DNA of 64,000 bases from Gynurincola endophyticus (GCF_003991195.1 NZ_RCWL01000002.1:1-64000); one strand, 5' to 3'. Positions 24,510-34,095 are shown, counted from the stretch's first letter. Notes: a model not told the origin generated them from the sequence alone. Numbers and translations are program-made.

Positions 24510-25325
24510 ATGGCAATAGTTACCCTCACATCAGACATAGGGCATCAAGATTACTTGGTCGGGGCTATCAAGGGTAAACTGCTATCAGTAGATCCGGGTT
24601 TTAATCTGGTAGATATTTCGCATGAAATTGCTCCGTTTAACTATCCGCAGGCGGCATATATTACCAGAAATGCCATAAAGCATTTCCCTGCTTACTCGTT
24701 TCACTTAATCTTTATCAATCTGTTCGAGCAAAAACCCGAACAATTATTGCTATGTTATCACAATAACCAATATTTTATCTGTGCCGATAACGGCCTCCTG
24801 AATATGATTCTGGAAGATCGCCCCGAAATGGTCATCGGCCTTCCTTTAAACCTTTTCGAAAACAGAAACACGCTTTATATCGCCGAAATAATGGGTCAAG
24901 CTGTTCATCAATTACACAAAGGTGCCAGTATACTTGATATTGGTCAACCTGATGTGAATTACCTCGAAAAAAATCACCTTCGCCCGTTGTTAGGCGAAAA
25001 CTGGATAGAAGGTCATATTATTTATATTGACAATTTCGAAAACGTCATTGTCAATATCACCCGCGAACAATTCGAAAGTCAACGAAAAAACAGAAGTTTC
25101 CGTATAGTTTTCGTTCGAAATGAAGTTATTACTACCATCAGCGAAACTTATGCTGATGTAATGGAAGGTGAAAAATTAGCCCTCTTCAATGCTGCCGGTT
25201 ACCTCGAAATTGCCATGAATAAAGGCAATGCTGCCGGATTACTTGGTTTACAAGGGTTCTCGGAAAAGTCGTTAAGTAGTCAAAATCGGCTTTTTTATCA
25301 AACAGTAAGAGTGCATTTTGAATAA
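24510..25325 (+). CDS. SAM hydrolase/SAM-dependent halogenase-family protein (DUF62)
   Basis: The start IVTLTSDIGHQDYLVGAIKG and the block INPxFNLVDISHEIAPFNYPQAA (VDISHEIAPFNYPQAAYI) are the signature of the S-adenosyl-L-methionine hydroxide adenosyltransferase family. FICADNGLLNMILE and YIDNFENVIVNITRE add the second half. Bacterial and archaeal members hydrolyse SAM to adenosine and methionine; only a few are halogenases, and the family's chloride-specific loop is not evident here. Length (271 aa) is normal. It follows the SDR by 14 bp. Confidence 0.9.
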   Translation: MAIVTLTSDIGHQDYLVGAIKGKLLSVDPGFNLVDISHEIAPFNYPQAAYITRNAIKHFPAYSFHLIFINLFEQKPEQLLLCYHNNQYFICADNGLLNMILEDRPEMVIGLPLNLFENRNTLYIAEIMGQAVHQLHKGASILDIGQPDVNYLEKNHLRPLLGENWIEGHIIYIDNFENVIVNITREQFESQRKNRSFRIVFVRNEVITTISETYADVMEGEKLALFNAAGYLEIAMNKGNAAGLLGLQGFSEKSLSSQNRLFYQTVRVHFE

Positions 25326-25404
25326 TTTATCCTTATTTACCTTAATTTTAATGCTTTAGTCTATGAATTAGCACTTTGCTTTATTAACATTGTGCTCTGA
25401 ATAT

Positions 25405-25412
25405 TATATTTG
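25405..25412 (+). promoter_or_regulatory. Candidate -7 box for the DUF2723 gene
   Basis: TATATTTG matches the Bacteroidota -7 consensus TAnnTTTG 25 bp before the ATG. A TTTG lies at 25375-25378, but the 26-nt spacing is longer than the usual 19-20, so only the -7 element is supported. Confidence 0.35.
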
Positions 25413-25437
25413 CTGAGTTTTTAAAAAAATAGCGTAT

Positions 25438-28400
25438 ATGAACTTTAACCGAGTGAATAATATTGTCGGATGGCTGGTATTTCTGATAGCGACTGCCACT
25501 TACGTTCTAACAATGGAACGAACGGGTAGTTTCTGGGATTGTGGCGAGTTTATCTCAACTGCCTTTAAATTACAAATTCCTCACCCACCCGGCGCACCAT
25601 TATTCGTTTTATTAGGTCGTTTCTTTATCATTTTATTCGGAGCTGACCCAATGAACGCAGCACTTGCAGTAAACTTCATGAACGCCCTGGCTTCTGGCTT
25701 TACTATTTTATTTCTTTTCTGGTCTATTACTCACTTTGCCCGTAAAATCGTTGCACCGGGAGCGAATACCTTTAATTTTGGTCAACTTTTTTCCATTCAG
25801 GCTGCCGGTGTAGTAGGTGCGCTCGCCTATGCATGGAGCGACTCTTTCTGGTATAGTGCTGTTGAAGGTGAGGTATATGCCCTTTCTTCATTGTTCACAG
25901 CGCTGGTATTCTGGGCAATTCTGAAATGGGAACATGCCGCTGATAAAGAAACTAACCCGATCGGTAAGTTCGGCGTGGCCGATAAATGGCTCATTCTGAT
26001 CTTCTATCTGGTAGGTTTATCTATCGGTATCCACTTATTAAACCTTTTGACCATTCCGGCCATCGTAATGGTTTATTACTTCAAAAGATATCCGATCACT
26101 ACTAAAAATACCATTATTGCCTTTTTGGTAGGATGTGTACTAACCGGTTTAACACAGGTTGTATTTATTCAATGGAGTATTCAGGGTGCCGGCTCTTTTG
26201 ATATATTCTTCGTAAATACGCTCGGATTACCATTCTTCAGTGGTTTCGGATTTTATTTCGTTTTCCTGTTTGTATTTATTTTGTTAGGATTAAGATTCAC
26301 AGACAAAAGCATTCAGAAATTTTCTGGTTTCGCCACCTGGCTAACCGTCTTACTACTGATGTTCTGCTTTCCGTTTATCAAGTCTGGCGGAAGCTTCGTT
26401 CTTTTTGCTATCGCTACAGGAGTGCTGTTGTTCTTCCTGAGCACCCATAAAAGAAAAATATTTAATTTCTTACAAATTGGTATCTGGTCTACTTTCTTCG
26501 TGATTCTCGGAACCACTACCTATTTTACTACATTAATCCGTTCAAATGCAAATCCTTCAGTGGATATGTATAACGTTGATAATCCAGTCAGCCTGATCGG
26601 ATATTTAACCCGTGAACAATACGGTGACTGGCCGATTTTATACGGACCTGACTATAATTACCGTCCGAATTTCGTTGACGCCGGTGATCAGTACATTAAA
26701 GGCGAAGACAAATACATTGTTTCTGGTAAAAAAAGAAAAGTAGATTATTCTGCCAAACCGAGCCAGGAAGAAATTCAATACATTATTCAACAAAACCCAG
26801 GCTGGGATCCGAGCAAAATCGGACCACATATATTCCCGAGAATGTATGATGCCGGCACCGAACGCCAGCAGGATTACGTTTATCGCGTATTCGGAAATAT
26901 CCCTCCGGGAGGCCAGCCTAAGTTTTCCAATAACATTTACTACTTCTTCAACTATCAGCTGAACTGGATGTACGGAAGATATTTCTTCTGGAACTTCGCC
27001 GGCCGCCAGAACGATTTACAAGGTTTTGGAAACAGCAGAGACGGTAACTGGATTACCGGTATAAAACCTGTAGATAATCTGTTCGGAAAAGATGGCGATG
27101 ATATATTACCAAGTACCGCCGGAAAAGACAACAAAGCCAATAATAAATTTTACGCAATTCCTTTTATTCTGGGCTTAATTGGCTTCTTCTTCCAATTAAG
27201 AAAAAACAAACAAGACTGGCTGGTAGCTACACTACTATTCTTCTTTACCGGTATTGCTATTGTTGTTTATCTGAACCAGGCCGGATTTCAACCGAGAGAA
27301 CGTGACTACGCATTCGTAGGATCATTCTATGCCTTTGCTATCTGGATCGGTTTATCAGTATTGTGGATTCAGGAAAGACTACAAAAATTCATTCCTTCAG
27401 GTAATACGGCTAAATTTGTTGCAGCCGCTGCAGCACTCTTAGCAGCTCCGGTATTAATGGTATCTCAAACCTGGGATGATCACGACAGAGGAGAAAAATA
27501 CCTCGCCAGAGATTTAGGTAAAAGCTACCTCGAATCAACTGCTGAAAATGCATTATTATTAACCTTCGGTGATAATGATACCTATCCGCTTTGGTTTACA
27601 CAGGAAGTAGAAGGCGTTAGAAAAGATTTACGTGTGATTAACTACAGCTTATTAGGCACAGACTGGTATATCAATCAGCTTCGTTATAAACTGAATGAAA
27701 GCGCACCATTTGATGTTATTTTCACTGAAAATCAGATTGCAGGTAACAAACGTGACGTAGTATTTACCGTTCAGGGATTACAACGCTATGGTTATGGTGT
27801 TCCGCCTTCAGCTTATGCTTATCAGAATGGAGAATATCATGATCTGTACACTTTACTAAAAGACTTTGTTGGTAAAGATGATCCAAACCTGATGGCCAGC
27901 AGAAGAGGTGATGCAGAAAAAGTACATTTCTTACCTACTACTAAAGTGAGAATTCCTGTTGACATTGAAAAAGTAAAACAAGAATACAAACTGGAAGAAG
28001 GTGACAGCCTGGTGAACTACATAGAAATCGACCTGAACAAATCGTTGATTCTTAAAAATGATTTAGCCGTATTAGCGGTGATCGCAGCTAATAAATGGGA
28101 AAGACCGATTTACTTTACCTCTGAGCAGGAATTGAGAGAATTAGGTTTAACCGATTATGTAAGAACAGAAGGTTTAACCTATCGCCTGGTTCCTTACAAA
28201 ACAAAATCCGGTGTAGGTTTAGATGCCGCTTATAATAATATCATGAACCACATGTATTATGGTAATGCAAAAACCAAAGGAGTTTATTTCGATGAAGAAA
28301 ACCGTCGCCACATCAACTCTATGCGCCAGACACATGCGATCGTAGCCAATCATCTGGTAGATGCAGGTGAAAGTGGAAAAGCTAAAGAAGTACTCAATAA

Positions 28401-28791
28401 ATATGATCAGAACGTAGATCAGGAAAATGTTCCTTACGGTATGACCTCTAACAGAGGTAACTTCCATAACAGAATTACTTTACAATTCTTATATGCTGCT
28501 TACCGTTCAGGCGACAAAGCCCTTGCTGAAAAAGTGGGCGCTTCATTACAAAAAGACCTGAATGAACAAATGGCCTACTACGCAGCTTTAGGTAATAATA
28601 AACTAACCGGCGAACAATTAGCGATGCAGGCAAATGTATTGCTGAACGGACGCTTATCAGGCTTAAACCGCCGTCAGGAAGCATTTGCACAAGACATCTT
28701 ATCTACCTTCCAGTTATTAATGAATCTTGAACAATTAAAACAGGATTTCGGAGATGACCAGAAAATAGAAAATAATATTCCGCTTCAATAA
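25438..28791 (+). CDS. DUF2723 multi-pass membrane protein (PMT-like glycosyltransferase family)
   Basis: At 1117 aa this is a large protein with an N-terminal membrane domain (about 12 segments, residues 1-370 and again about 570-650) and a soluble C-terminal domain. The first luminal loop contains GSFWDCGEFISTAFKLQIPHPPG-type sequence (WDCGEFISTA, then IPHPPGAPLF) that defines DUF2723. The acidic loop after the first segment is the place where protein O-mannosyltransferases hold the catalytic acids, and the eukaryotic relative TMEM260 is an O-mannosyltransferase. Bacteroidota members are therefore likely to glycosylate exported proteins. It is a single gene with its own terminator. Confidence 0.88.
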   Translation: MNFNRVNNIVGWLVFLIATATYVLTMERTGSFWDCGEFISTAFKLQIPHPPGAPLFVLLGRFFIILFGADPMNAALAVNFMNALASGFTILFLFWSITHFARKIVAPGANTFNFGQLFSIQAAGVVGALAYAWSDSFWYSAVEGEVYALSSLFTALVFWAILKWEHAADKETNPIGKFGVADKWLILIFYLVGLSIGIHLLNLLTIPAIVMVYYFKRYPITTKNTIIAFLVGCVLTGLTQVVFIQWSIQGAGSFDIFFVNTLGLPFFSGFGFYFVFLFVFILLGLRFTDKSIQKFSGFATWLTVLLLMFCFPFIKSGGSFVLFAIATGVLLFFLSTHKRKIFNFLQIGIWSTFFVILGTTTYFTTLIRSNANPSVDMYNVDNPVSLIGYLTREQYGDWPILYGPDYNYRPNFVDAGDQYIKGEDKYIVSGKKRKVDYSAKPSQEEIQYIIQQNPGWDPSKIGPHIFPRMYDAGTERQQDYVYRVFGNIPPGGQPKFSNNIYYFFNYQLNWMYGRYFFWNFAGRQNDLQGFGNSRDGNWITGIKPVDNLFGKDGDDILPSTAGKDNKANNKFYAIPFILGLIGFFFQLRKNKQDWLVATLLFFFTGIAIVVYLNQAGFQPRERDYAFVGSFYAFAIWIGLSVLWIQERLQKFIPSGNTAKFVAAAAALLAAPVLMVSQTWDDHDRGEKYLARDLGKSYLESTAENALLLTFGDNDTYPLWFTQEVEGVRKDLRVINYSLLGTDWYINQLRYKLNESAPFDVIFTENQIAGNKRDVVFTVQGLQRYGYGVPPSAYAYQNGEYHDLYTLLKDFVGKDDPNLMASRRGDAEKVHFLPTTKVRIPVDIEKVKQEYKLEEGDSLVNYIEIDLNKSLILKNDLAVLAVIAANKWERPIYFTSEQELRELGLTDYVRTEGLTYRLVPYKTKSGVGLDAAYNNIMNHMYYGNAKTKGVYFDEENRRHINSMRQTHAIVANHLVDAGESGKAKEVLNKYDQNVDQENVPYGMTSNRGNFHNRITLQFLYAAYRSGDKALAEKVGASLQKDLNEQMAYYAALGNNKLTGEQLAMQANVLLNGRLSGLNRRQEAFAQDILSTFQLLMNLEQLKQDFGDDQKIENNIPLQ

Positions 28792-28800
28792 AGAATAAAC

Positions 28801-28832
28801 AAAAAGGCTGACCATTTATGGTCAGCTTTTTT
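28801..28832 (+). terminator. Rho-independent terminator of the DUF2723 gene
   Basis: GCTGACC (28807-28813) and GGTCAGC (28820-28826) form a stem followed by six T residues, 10 bp after the stop codon, with a matching A-tract on the left. Confidence 0.85.
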
Positions 28833-28930
28833 GTTAGCTCTCGTACCTACAATACTTTGCAAGCAAGAATGCTTTAACGTAGTTATTACATGATTTAAAT
28901 TACTTTTCGAAGAGATATCACGATATAAGT

Positions 28931-28998
28931 CACCGGATACAATCCGGCGCGAGAGATAGTCTGGCGCTGCTTTGCAAGCAGTGACATTATACAAAATT
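28931..28998. repeat. Tandem repeat, core copy 1 of 3
   Basis: This 68-bp core contains a palindrome CCGGAT-ACA-ATCCGG (28933-28947) and a second hairpin CTGCTT-TGC-AAGCAG. It differs from copies 2 and 3 at only three adjacent positions. The cores are spaced 151 and 152 bp, and the DNA between them is also similar (e.g. ATCTTTCCCTT, TTATACCTGC), so the whole unit of about 151 bp is duplicated. The two-hairpin layout resembles REP-type elements. No gene lies inside. Confidence 0.8.
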
Positions 28999-29081
28999 CA
29001 TCTTTCCCTTCGACAAAACCGATTTCGTTATACCTGCTGATTATAGAATTTAATACTTCTCGAAAAAATATCGATATAACG

Positions 29082-29149
29082 CACCGGATACAATCCGGCG
29101 CGAGAGATTTACTGGCGCTGCTTTGCAAGCAGTGACATTATACAAAATT
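29082..29149. repeat. Tandem repeat, core copy 2 of 3
   Basis: The core is identical to copy 3 over 68 bp. It carries the same two palindromes. The downstream flank again reads TTATCTTTCCCTTT..., the counterpart of the flank of copy 1. Confidence 0.8.
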
Positions 29150-29233
29150 TATCTTTCCCTTTGACCAAACCCCTTTTCTTTATACCTGCCTATTATATAA
29201 TAGGATACTTTTCAGAATGATCATGATATAACG

Positions 29234-29301
29234 CACCGGATACAATCCGGCGCGAGAGATTTACTGGCGCTGCTTTGCAAGCAGTGACATTATACAAAAT
29301 T
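29234..29301. repeat. Tandem repeat, core copy 3 of 3, running into murB
   Basis: The right end of this core overlaps the last 12 bases of murB (29290-29301), so its ACATTATACAAAATT holds the murB stop codon and last three codons (Asn-Phe-Val). Copies 1 and 2 keep the same bases and hence the same three codons plus stop, which suggests that duplication included the murB 3' end or that the element invaded the gene end. Confidence 0.8.
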
Positions 29302-30306
29302 CACCTCACGCTCCAGCTCTATACCAAACTTCTGTTTGATATCCTTCATAATCTCTTTTGAAAAATTCAGTATTTCGTTTCCGTCAGCTCCGTCATAATT
29401 TACTATTACCAATGCCTGTTTTTCATGTACGCCCACTTTGCCTTTACGTAAACCTTTCCAACCGGCTTTTTCAATCAACCAGCCGGCAGGTATTTTCACC
29501 CATTCGGTATCTACTGAATAATGTGGTATTTCAGGATACCGCGCATGCAATTTTGTGAACACTTCTACGCCAACTATCGGATTTTTGAAAAAACTGCCGC
29601 AGTTCGGCAACTCTTTAGGATCAGGTAGCTTACTCGCTCTGATAGCAGCAACTACAGCAGCTACATCCTGAATACGAGGTTCATGAATATTTCTTTCGAA
29701 TAACATTTTTTGAACGTCACCATAAGAAACCTTTATTGTATGGTCGCTGGTTGTTAGTAAAAACTCTACCGCAACAATTATATACTTGTCTTTTGCTACA
29801 TTTTTGAAAATACTTTCCCGGTAACCGAAATGACAATCTTCATTGGTAATCCAATCAAAACCACCTGTCGTTAAATCGAATACTTTTACTCTTTGAATGG
29901 TATCTTTTACCTCCACTCCGTAGGCACCGATGTTTTGCATAGGAGCAGCGCCTACTTTACCGGGGATGCTGATCAGATTTTCTACACCGCCGTAATTGTT
30001 ATTCAGGCAATATTCCACAAAGTGTTGCCAGGTAACCCCTGCTGCCACCTGCAGTAAAACTTTTTTTTCTTTATGTACAACTTCAATACCTTGTATTTCC
30101 ATCAATAAAACCAATTGATCCGGCGAAGCCGTTATCACAAGATTACTTCCACCGCCAATTACCAGAGCCTGCTGCAATTCATGCCGGTAAACCTTCCATA
30201 ATTGTTCTATATCTGCCTCCGACAAAACCTTTACCGCTTTACGTGCCTGAACATCTACCTGCATCGTAAGGTATTCTTTCAACGATATATTTTTTAAGAA
30301 TTGCAT
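29290..30306 (-). CDS. murB: UDP-N-acetylmuramate dehydrogenase MurB
   Basis: MurB reduces UDP-N-acetylenolpyruvylglucosamine to UDP-MurNAc in peptidoglycan synthesis, using FAD and NADPH. Visible signatures are ALVIGGGSNLVI (FAD-binding), GGVENLISIPGKVGAAPMQNIGAYG split as ISIPGKVGAAPMQNIG and the GYRESIFK segment, then KLPDPKELPNCGSFFKNP with the catalytic Ser, and the late GWKGLRKGKVGVHEKQALV. At 338 aa it is the type I form common in this phylum. The gene starts 3 bp after priA on the same strand; the 3' end lies in a repeat. Confidence 0.97.
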   Translation of the reverse strand: MQFLKNISLKEYLTMQVDVQARKAVKVLSEADIEQLWKVYRHELQQALVIGGGSNLVITASPDQLVLLMEIQGIEVVHKEKKVLLQVAAGVTWQHFVEYCLNNNYGGVENLISIPGKVGAAPMQNIGAYGVEVKDTIQRVKVFDLTTGGFDWITNEDCHFGYRESIFKNVAKDKYIIVAVEFLLTTSDHTIKVSYGDVQKMLFERNIHEPRIQDVAAVVAAIRASKLPDPKELPNCGSFFKNPIVGVEVFTKLHARYPEIPHYSVDTEWVKIPAGWLIEKAGWKGLRKGKVGVHEKQALVIVNYDGADGNEILNFSKEIMKDIKQKFGIELEREVNFV

Positions 30307-30309
30307 GAT

Positions 30310-32772
30310 TTAATATTTATCTACATCTGGAATGATCACGACCGATTTTAATTCTTTTTCCTGATGAATCATCGCAACCTGCTGTTGAATCAGGTGTTTA
30401 CATTCATTCAATAACCTTGCATCCCTTGGAATCTTCACCATCATTTCCATCAGGTACTGATTGCGGATTCTGCTGACTACCGGTGCAGACGGGCCTATAA
30501 TGTATTTGCCAAATAAAGGATGCAGTGCCCGCGCCATCAGGTTAGCGGCTTTGTCTACAATTTCTTTTTGTTTGTGTTTGAAAGTTATATTGATCACTCT
30601 TGAGAAAGGCGGGTAACCAAAAGCATTTCTCATCTGCATTTCAAAATCATAAAATGCCAGGTACTGATGACTCTGTACAAATTGCAGTACCGGATGGTGT
30701 ACCTGTGCTACCTGTACCAATACCAGTCCTTTACCATCACGCCTGCCTGCCCGGCCACTCACCTGTTCCATTAATTGAAAAGCCCGTTCATTTACTCTGA
30801 AATCAACAAAAGTAAGTAAACTGTCGGCATCCAGAATGCCCACCAGATTCACATTTTCAAAATCCAACCCTTTCACTACCATCTGTGTGCCTACCAGAAT
30901 ATCAATTTCTTTATTCTCAAATTGAAATATCAGCTGGTCATGGGCAGACTTCCCTCTGACACTGTCTACATCCATCCGTGCAATTTTGGCATCGGGAAAC
31001 AAAGTAGCCAGATGTTCTTCGATTTTTTCTGTTCCGAACGAACGTTTGAGAAAGTGATGTGATCCACAGGCACTGCACTCATGAATAGGCGCATAAACAG
31101 TTCCGCAGTAATGGCAATGCAGTTTATGTGTAATTTTATGGAAAGTAAGCGAAACATCGCAATGTTTGCATTTAGGTATCCAACCGCATTGCTGGCAAAT
31201 CTGATAAGGATTATAGCCTCTTCTGTTTTGAAAAAGAATAATTTGTTTTTGATTCGTCAACGACAAATGCATTGCCTCTTCCAGAGCAGGTGTAATAATC
31301 ACTTTTTCATGATCGGGTTGTGCTATTTTTTTGGTGTCTACTATTTGTATCACCGGCATTTCAACTCCTCCAAAACGTTCTAACAAACTTACCAGGCCAT
31401 ACTTGCCTTGCTGACCGTTATAATAACTTTCTACCGAAGGAGTAGCACTCCCGAGCAGAACTTTTGCATTAAACAAACCGGCTAAGAAAATAGCCGAATC
31501 ACGTGCATTATATCTGGGTGCCGGATCCTGTTGTTTATAAGAAGAATCGTGCTCTTCATCAACAACAATCAATCCGATATTATTAAAAGGCAGAAACAAA
31601 GCTGACCTTGCCCCTACCACCACTTTCAGTTTACCCTGTTTGATTTTTTTCCATATCTCCACCCGTTCGTTTTGTGAAAACTTAGAGTGATAAATACCAA
31701 TATGTCCGCCAAAATGTTTTTGTAAACGGCGAATCACCTGCGAGGTTAATGCTATTTCGGGTAACAGGTACAACACCTGTTTGCCCTCACGGATATATTG
31801 CTCAATCAGTTTAATGTATAGTAAGGTTTTTCCACTTGCGGTGACGCCATGCAGCAAACAAACATCTTTAATAGCAAAATTGCTCAGTAACTGCTCATAG
31901 GCATCATTCTGTGCCTGGGTGAGGTCTGTATCAACATTAATATCTTCGGCCAGGTATTGTATACGGTCGATCACCTGTTTTTCTACTGTTAAAATTCCTT
32001 TTTGCACTAATCCCTTCAACTGTGCATCAGAAGCATTGCTTTTTTTCAATAAGTCAGACTTCCGTACTATTCCTTCCGTTTGCTCAAGGTGCAGGTAACT
32101 CAATAATAATTCTAACTGTTTTTCTGCTCTTTGCAGCTTGGGATCTTCATTCAGTAGTTTACTAAGTGATTCTTCATTACGGTATACCGGAGATAATTTT
32201 ACAAAAGAAACTTTCTTAGGTGTAAAGGTTTCTTTCAAAGCTTCCCAAACCGTACATACTCTTTTTTCGATCAGTCTTTTTACAACCGGATAGATATGAT
32301 TGGTTTCGAGAATCTGCTGTACTTCGGTAATCTTTAATTCTTTGCGGAGCAATAAGGCTTCAGCTACCAGATATTCATCATGATCAAGTGCCTGAAAATC
32401 TTCGCCGAACTCTTCATTGTAAACAAGAATTGTTTCACTGCTGAGTTTAAAATGTGCAGGAAGTGCCGCAGCCATTACTTCTCCTTCTGAACACATATAG
32501 TACCGGGCAATCCATTCCCATAACTTCAATTGTTCGGCGTTTACAATTGGAGCATCATCCAAAACATTAATAATATCTTTGGTATCATACGCTTCCGGTG
32601 CAGAAGAATGAATTGCTTTAACAATACCGGCGTATTTTTTATTTTTACCCAGTACTACTTCTACCCTTACACCCACTTGAACTTTGTCCTGCAATGTATC
32701 AGGTACCGACCAGGTGTAGTTTTTGGGTAACGCTAAAGGAATGATTATTTCGGCAAATAATTTCTCAAACAT
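30310..32772 (-). CDS. priA: Primosomal replication helicase PriA
   Basis: PriA restarts stalled replication forks. The 820-aa protein has the N-terminal 3'-end binding domain (FAEIIIPLALPKNYTW), helicase Walker A GVTASGKTLLY (near 310), the DEAH-type box VVDEEHDSSYKQQ, and a zinc region with CQQCGWIPKCKHCDVS, LHCHYCGT and CSACG (about 526-570). Motifs MDVDSVRGK, GTQMVVKGLDFENV and QVSGRAGRRDGKG complete the SF2 set. The start at 32772 (MFEKLFAEI) matches the family; the frame extends further upstream to 32814 into plsC. It lies 13 bp after plsC and 3 bp before murB, a probable operon. Confidence 0.97.
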   Translation of the reverse strand: MFEKLFAEIIIPLALPKNYTWSVPDTLQDKVQVGVRVEVVLGKNKKYAGIVKAIHSSAPEAYDTKDIINVLDDAPIVNAEQLKLWEWIARYYMCSEGEVMAAALPAHFKLSSETILVYNEEFGEDFQALDHDEYLVAEALLLRKELKITEVQQILETNHIYPVVKRLIEKRVCTVWEALKETFTPKKVSFVKLSPVYRNEESLSKLLNEDPKLQRAEKQLELLLSYLHLEQTEGIVRKSDLLKKSNASDAQLKGLVQKGILTVEKQVIDRIQYLAEDINVDTDLTQAQNDAYEQLLSNFAIKDVCLLHGVTASGKTLLYIKLIEQYIREGKQVLYLLPEIALTSQVIRRLQKHFGGHIGIYHSKFSQNERVEIWKKIKQGKLKVVVGARSALFLPFNNIGLIVVDEEHDSSYKQQDPAPRYNARDSAIFLAGLFNAKVLLGSATPSVESYYNGQQGKYGLVSLLERFGGVEMPVIQIVDTKKIAQPDHEKVIITPALEEAMHLSLTNQKQIILFQNRRGYNPYQICQQCGWIPKCKHCDVSLTFHKITHKLHCHYCGTVYAPIHECSACGSHHFLKRSFGTEKIEEHLATLFPDAKIARMDVDSVRGKSAHDQLIFQFENKEIDILVGTQMVVKGLDFENVNLVGILDADSLLTFVDFRVNERAFQLMEQVSGRAGRRDGKGLVLVQVAQVHHPVLQFVQSHQYLAFYDFEMQMRNAFGYPPFSRVINITFKHKQKEIVDKAANLMARALHPLFGKYIIGPSAPVVSRIRNQYLMEMMVKIPRDARLLNECKHLIQQQVAMIHQEKELKSVVIIPDVDKY

Positions 32773-32785
32773 ATTCTGGCACAAG

Positions 32786-33556
32786 TTATCTATTATTCTT
32801 GATCCAACCGGCATTCCATTGAATTAATGCGGTTTCCATTTTTTCAGCAACAACGGTTTTGAGTTGTGGAAGATCGGCAAGTGTTAAACCGGCTACAGGT
32901 ATAGGTTCTAAAAAAACAGTTCTGCTTCTGCCCGGTAGTAAGGAAAAGATAGAACTATAATGCATCAACTTAAAACTGTCAAGAATCAATACCGGCTTAA
33001 TGGGCGTTTGCGTTTCAATAGCCAGTCTGAATGCGCCGTCATAGAACCTGATTAAAGGTTGGTCAGACTGATTAAAAGTTCCTTCCGGAAAAATGAAGAT
33101 GGAAACGCCTCTATGGATGAATTCTTTTAATTTTAAGATGCTCTTTGCGCGGTCGCGGGTATTACTTCTGTTCACCGTCACAATTGCATTTTTATAGATA
33201 TACCCGAATATAGGTACTTTGGTCATCTCTGCCTTGCCCAATACCCTGATCGGTTGTTGAATCGATTTTACCAGAATCGGAATATCCAGATAAGAAATGT
33301 GATTGGCTACAAAGATGAATTGTTCTTTTTTATTATGAGGCGCTGCATAAATATTGCGATGGCGGATGCCGATCATAAACATCCAGACATCAGCCCATAC
33401 ACGGCAGGCATTGTATACAAAGTTTCCACTTTTAAACCCGTCGCCGGGTAATGCTCCGATAATTGCTACCGGAAATACCAATAGCATGAGAATGATAAAA
33501 ATAATCAGTGCATAAAGCGTATAAATCAGTCGAAAAGGCCACAAAAGTAGTTTCAT
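32786..33556 (-). CDS. plsC: 1-acyl-sn-glycerol-3-phosphate acyltransferase PlsC
   Basis: This is a 256-aa lysophosphatidate acyltransferase. It begins with a hydrophobic membrane segment (LIYTLYALIIFIILMLLVFP), has the catalytic NHxxxxD block ANHISYLDIPIL, the second block KAEMTKVPIFGY, FPEGTFNQSDQP and the late TPIKPVLI. It converts lysophosphatidate to phosphatidate at the inner membrane. The frame continues upstream to 33628, but the Met at 33556 (MKLLLWPFRLIYTL) gives the normal membrane start. priA follows after 13 bp. Confidence 0.93.
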   Translation of the reverse strand: MKLLLWPFRLIYTLYALIIFIILMLLVFPVAIIGALPGDGFKSGNFVYNACRVWADVWMFMIGIRHRNIYAAPHNKKEQFIFVANHISYLDIPILVKSIQQPIRVLGKAEMTKVPIFGYIYKNAIVTVNRSNTRDRAKSILKLKEFIHRGVSIFIFPEGTFNQSDQPLIRFYDGAFRLAIETQTPIKPVLILDSFKLMHYSSIFSLLPGRSRTVFLEPIPVAGLTLADLPQLKTVVAEKMETALIQWNAGWIKNNR

Positions 33557-33614
33557 ATCCAATTTTTCAAACACAAAAAACCTGTCTGTACAATTAATAT
33601 ACGATTTTTTTTGA

Positions 33615-34028
33615 TTAATTACAAGCACATTCCCAGTCAGTTACCAGATCAATTACAGTTACCACCACCAACCCTTTGGGAGAATCGGCAAAAACAATTC
33701 TAACTTTTTGATTGTCAGAGGTGGTTCCCTCGAGTGCATATTTAGGATCAGGCTTATTTTGGGGCTCACTTTTGCTCCAGTTGATTGTTCCTTTCTGCAG
33801 AATTTCCCTGATTTCTCTTTCATCTATTTTACGGCAATCCATTCTGCACGCTGCATGTTTTGAGATGATCAGTTTATCAGGAGTTCTGTTAAACGGGTCA
33901 TTCGATGAAGTGATTTCGTGCTGTTCGGTATTATTTTCACTGCCGGGCGTCTTATTTAACAGTTTCCAGCTATAAACCGACATGATCACGGCTATCACTA
34001 ACATAATGACTCTCAATGTACTCTTCAT
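33615..34028 (-). CDS. DUF4258 domain protein with N-terminal membrane anchor
   Basis: Residues 5-22 form a single hydrophobic segment (LRVIMLVIAVIMSVYSW), followed by a low-complexity linker and a DUF4258 domain (about 50-137). The domain shows LIISKHAACRMDCRKIDEREI, the conserved His-x-x-x-R-M pattern, then RIVFADSPKGLVVVTVIDL. DUF4258 is related to small RNase-like folds of the toxin type, but a membrane-anchored form is more likely a periplasmic or housekeeping protein. The C-terminus CACN could bind metal. It lies 58 bp upstream of plsC. Confidence 0.8.
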   Translation of the reverse strand: MKSTLRVIMLVIAVIMSVYSWKLLNKTPGSENNTEQHEITSSNDPFNRTPDKLIISKHAACRMDCRKIDEREIREILQKGTINWSKSEPQNKPDPKYALEGTTSDNQKVRIVFADSPKGLVVVTVIDLVTDWECACN

Positions 34029-34080
34029 TTCAACCTTTTCTTTGCAAAATAGTTATTTATAGTAATTTCCCGATAACAAT

Positions 34081-34088
34081 TATCTTTG
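34081..34088 (+). promoter_or_regulatory. Candidate -7 box for mtaB
   Basis: TATCTTTG fits TAnnTTTG and ends 7 bp before the mtaB ATG, which would give a very short or leaderless transcript. No -33 TTTG box is at the right distance, so this is tentative. Confidence 0.3.
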
Positions 34089-34095
34089 CAAATCC

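Noticed and set aside
28785-29128. Two minus-strand frames of 69 and 77 codons in the repeat region
   Set aside because: They run through the terminator and the repeat cores, whose palindromes explain the sequence; the copies do not keep the same reading frame.
28931-29301. CRISPR-like spacing of repeats
   Set aside because: Only three copies, 151-152 bp apart, with the intervening DNA also similar between units; no cas genes. This is a tandem repeat, not repeat-spacer DNA.
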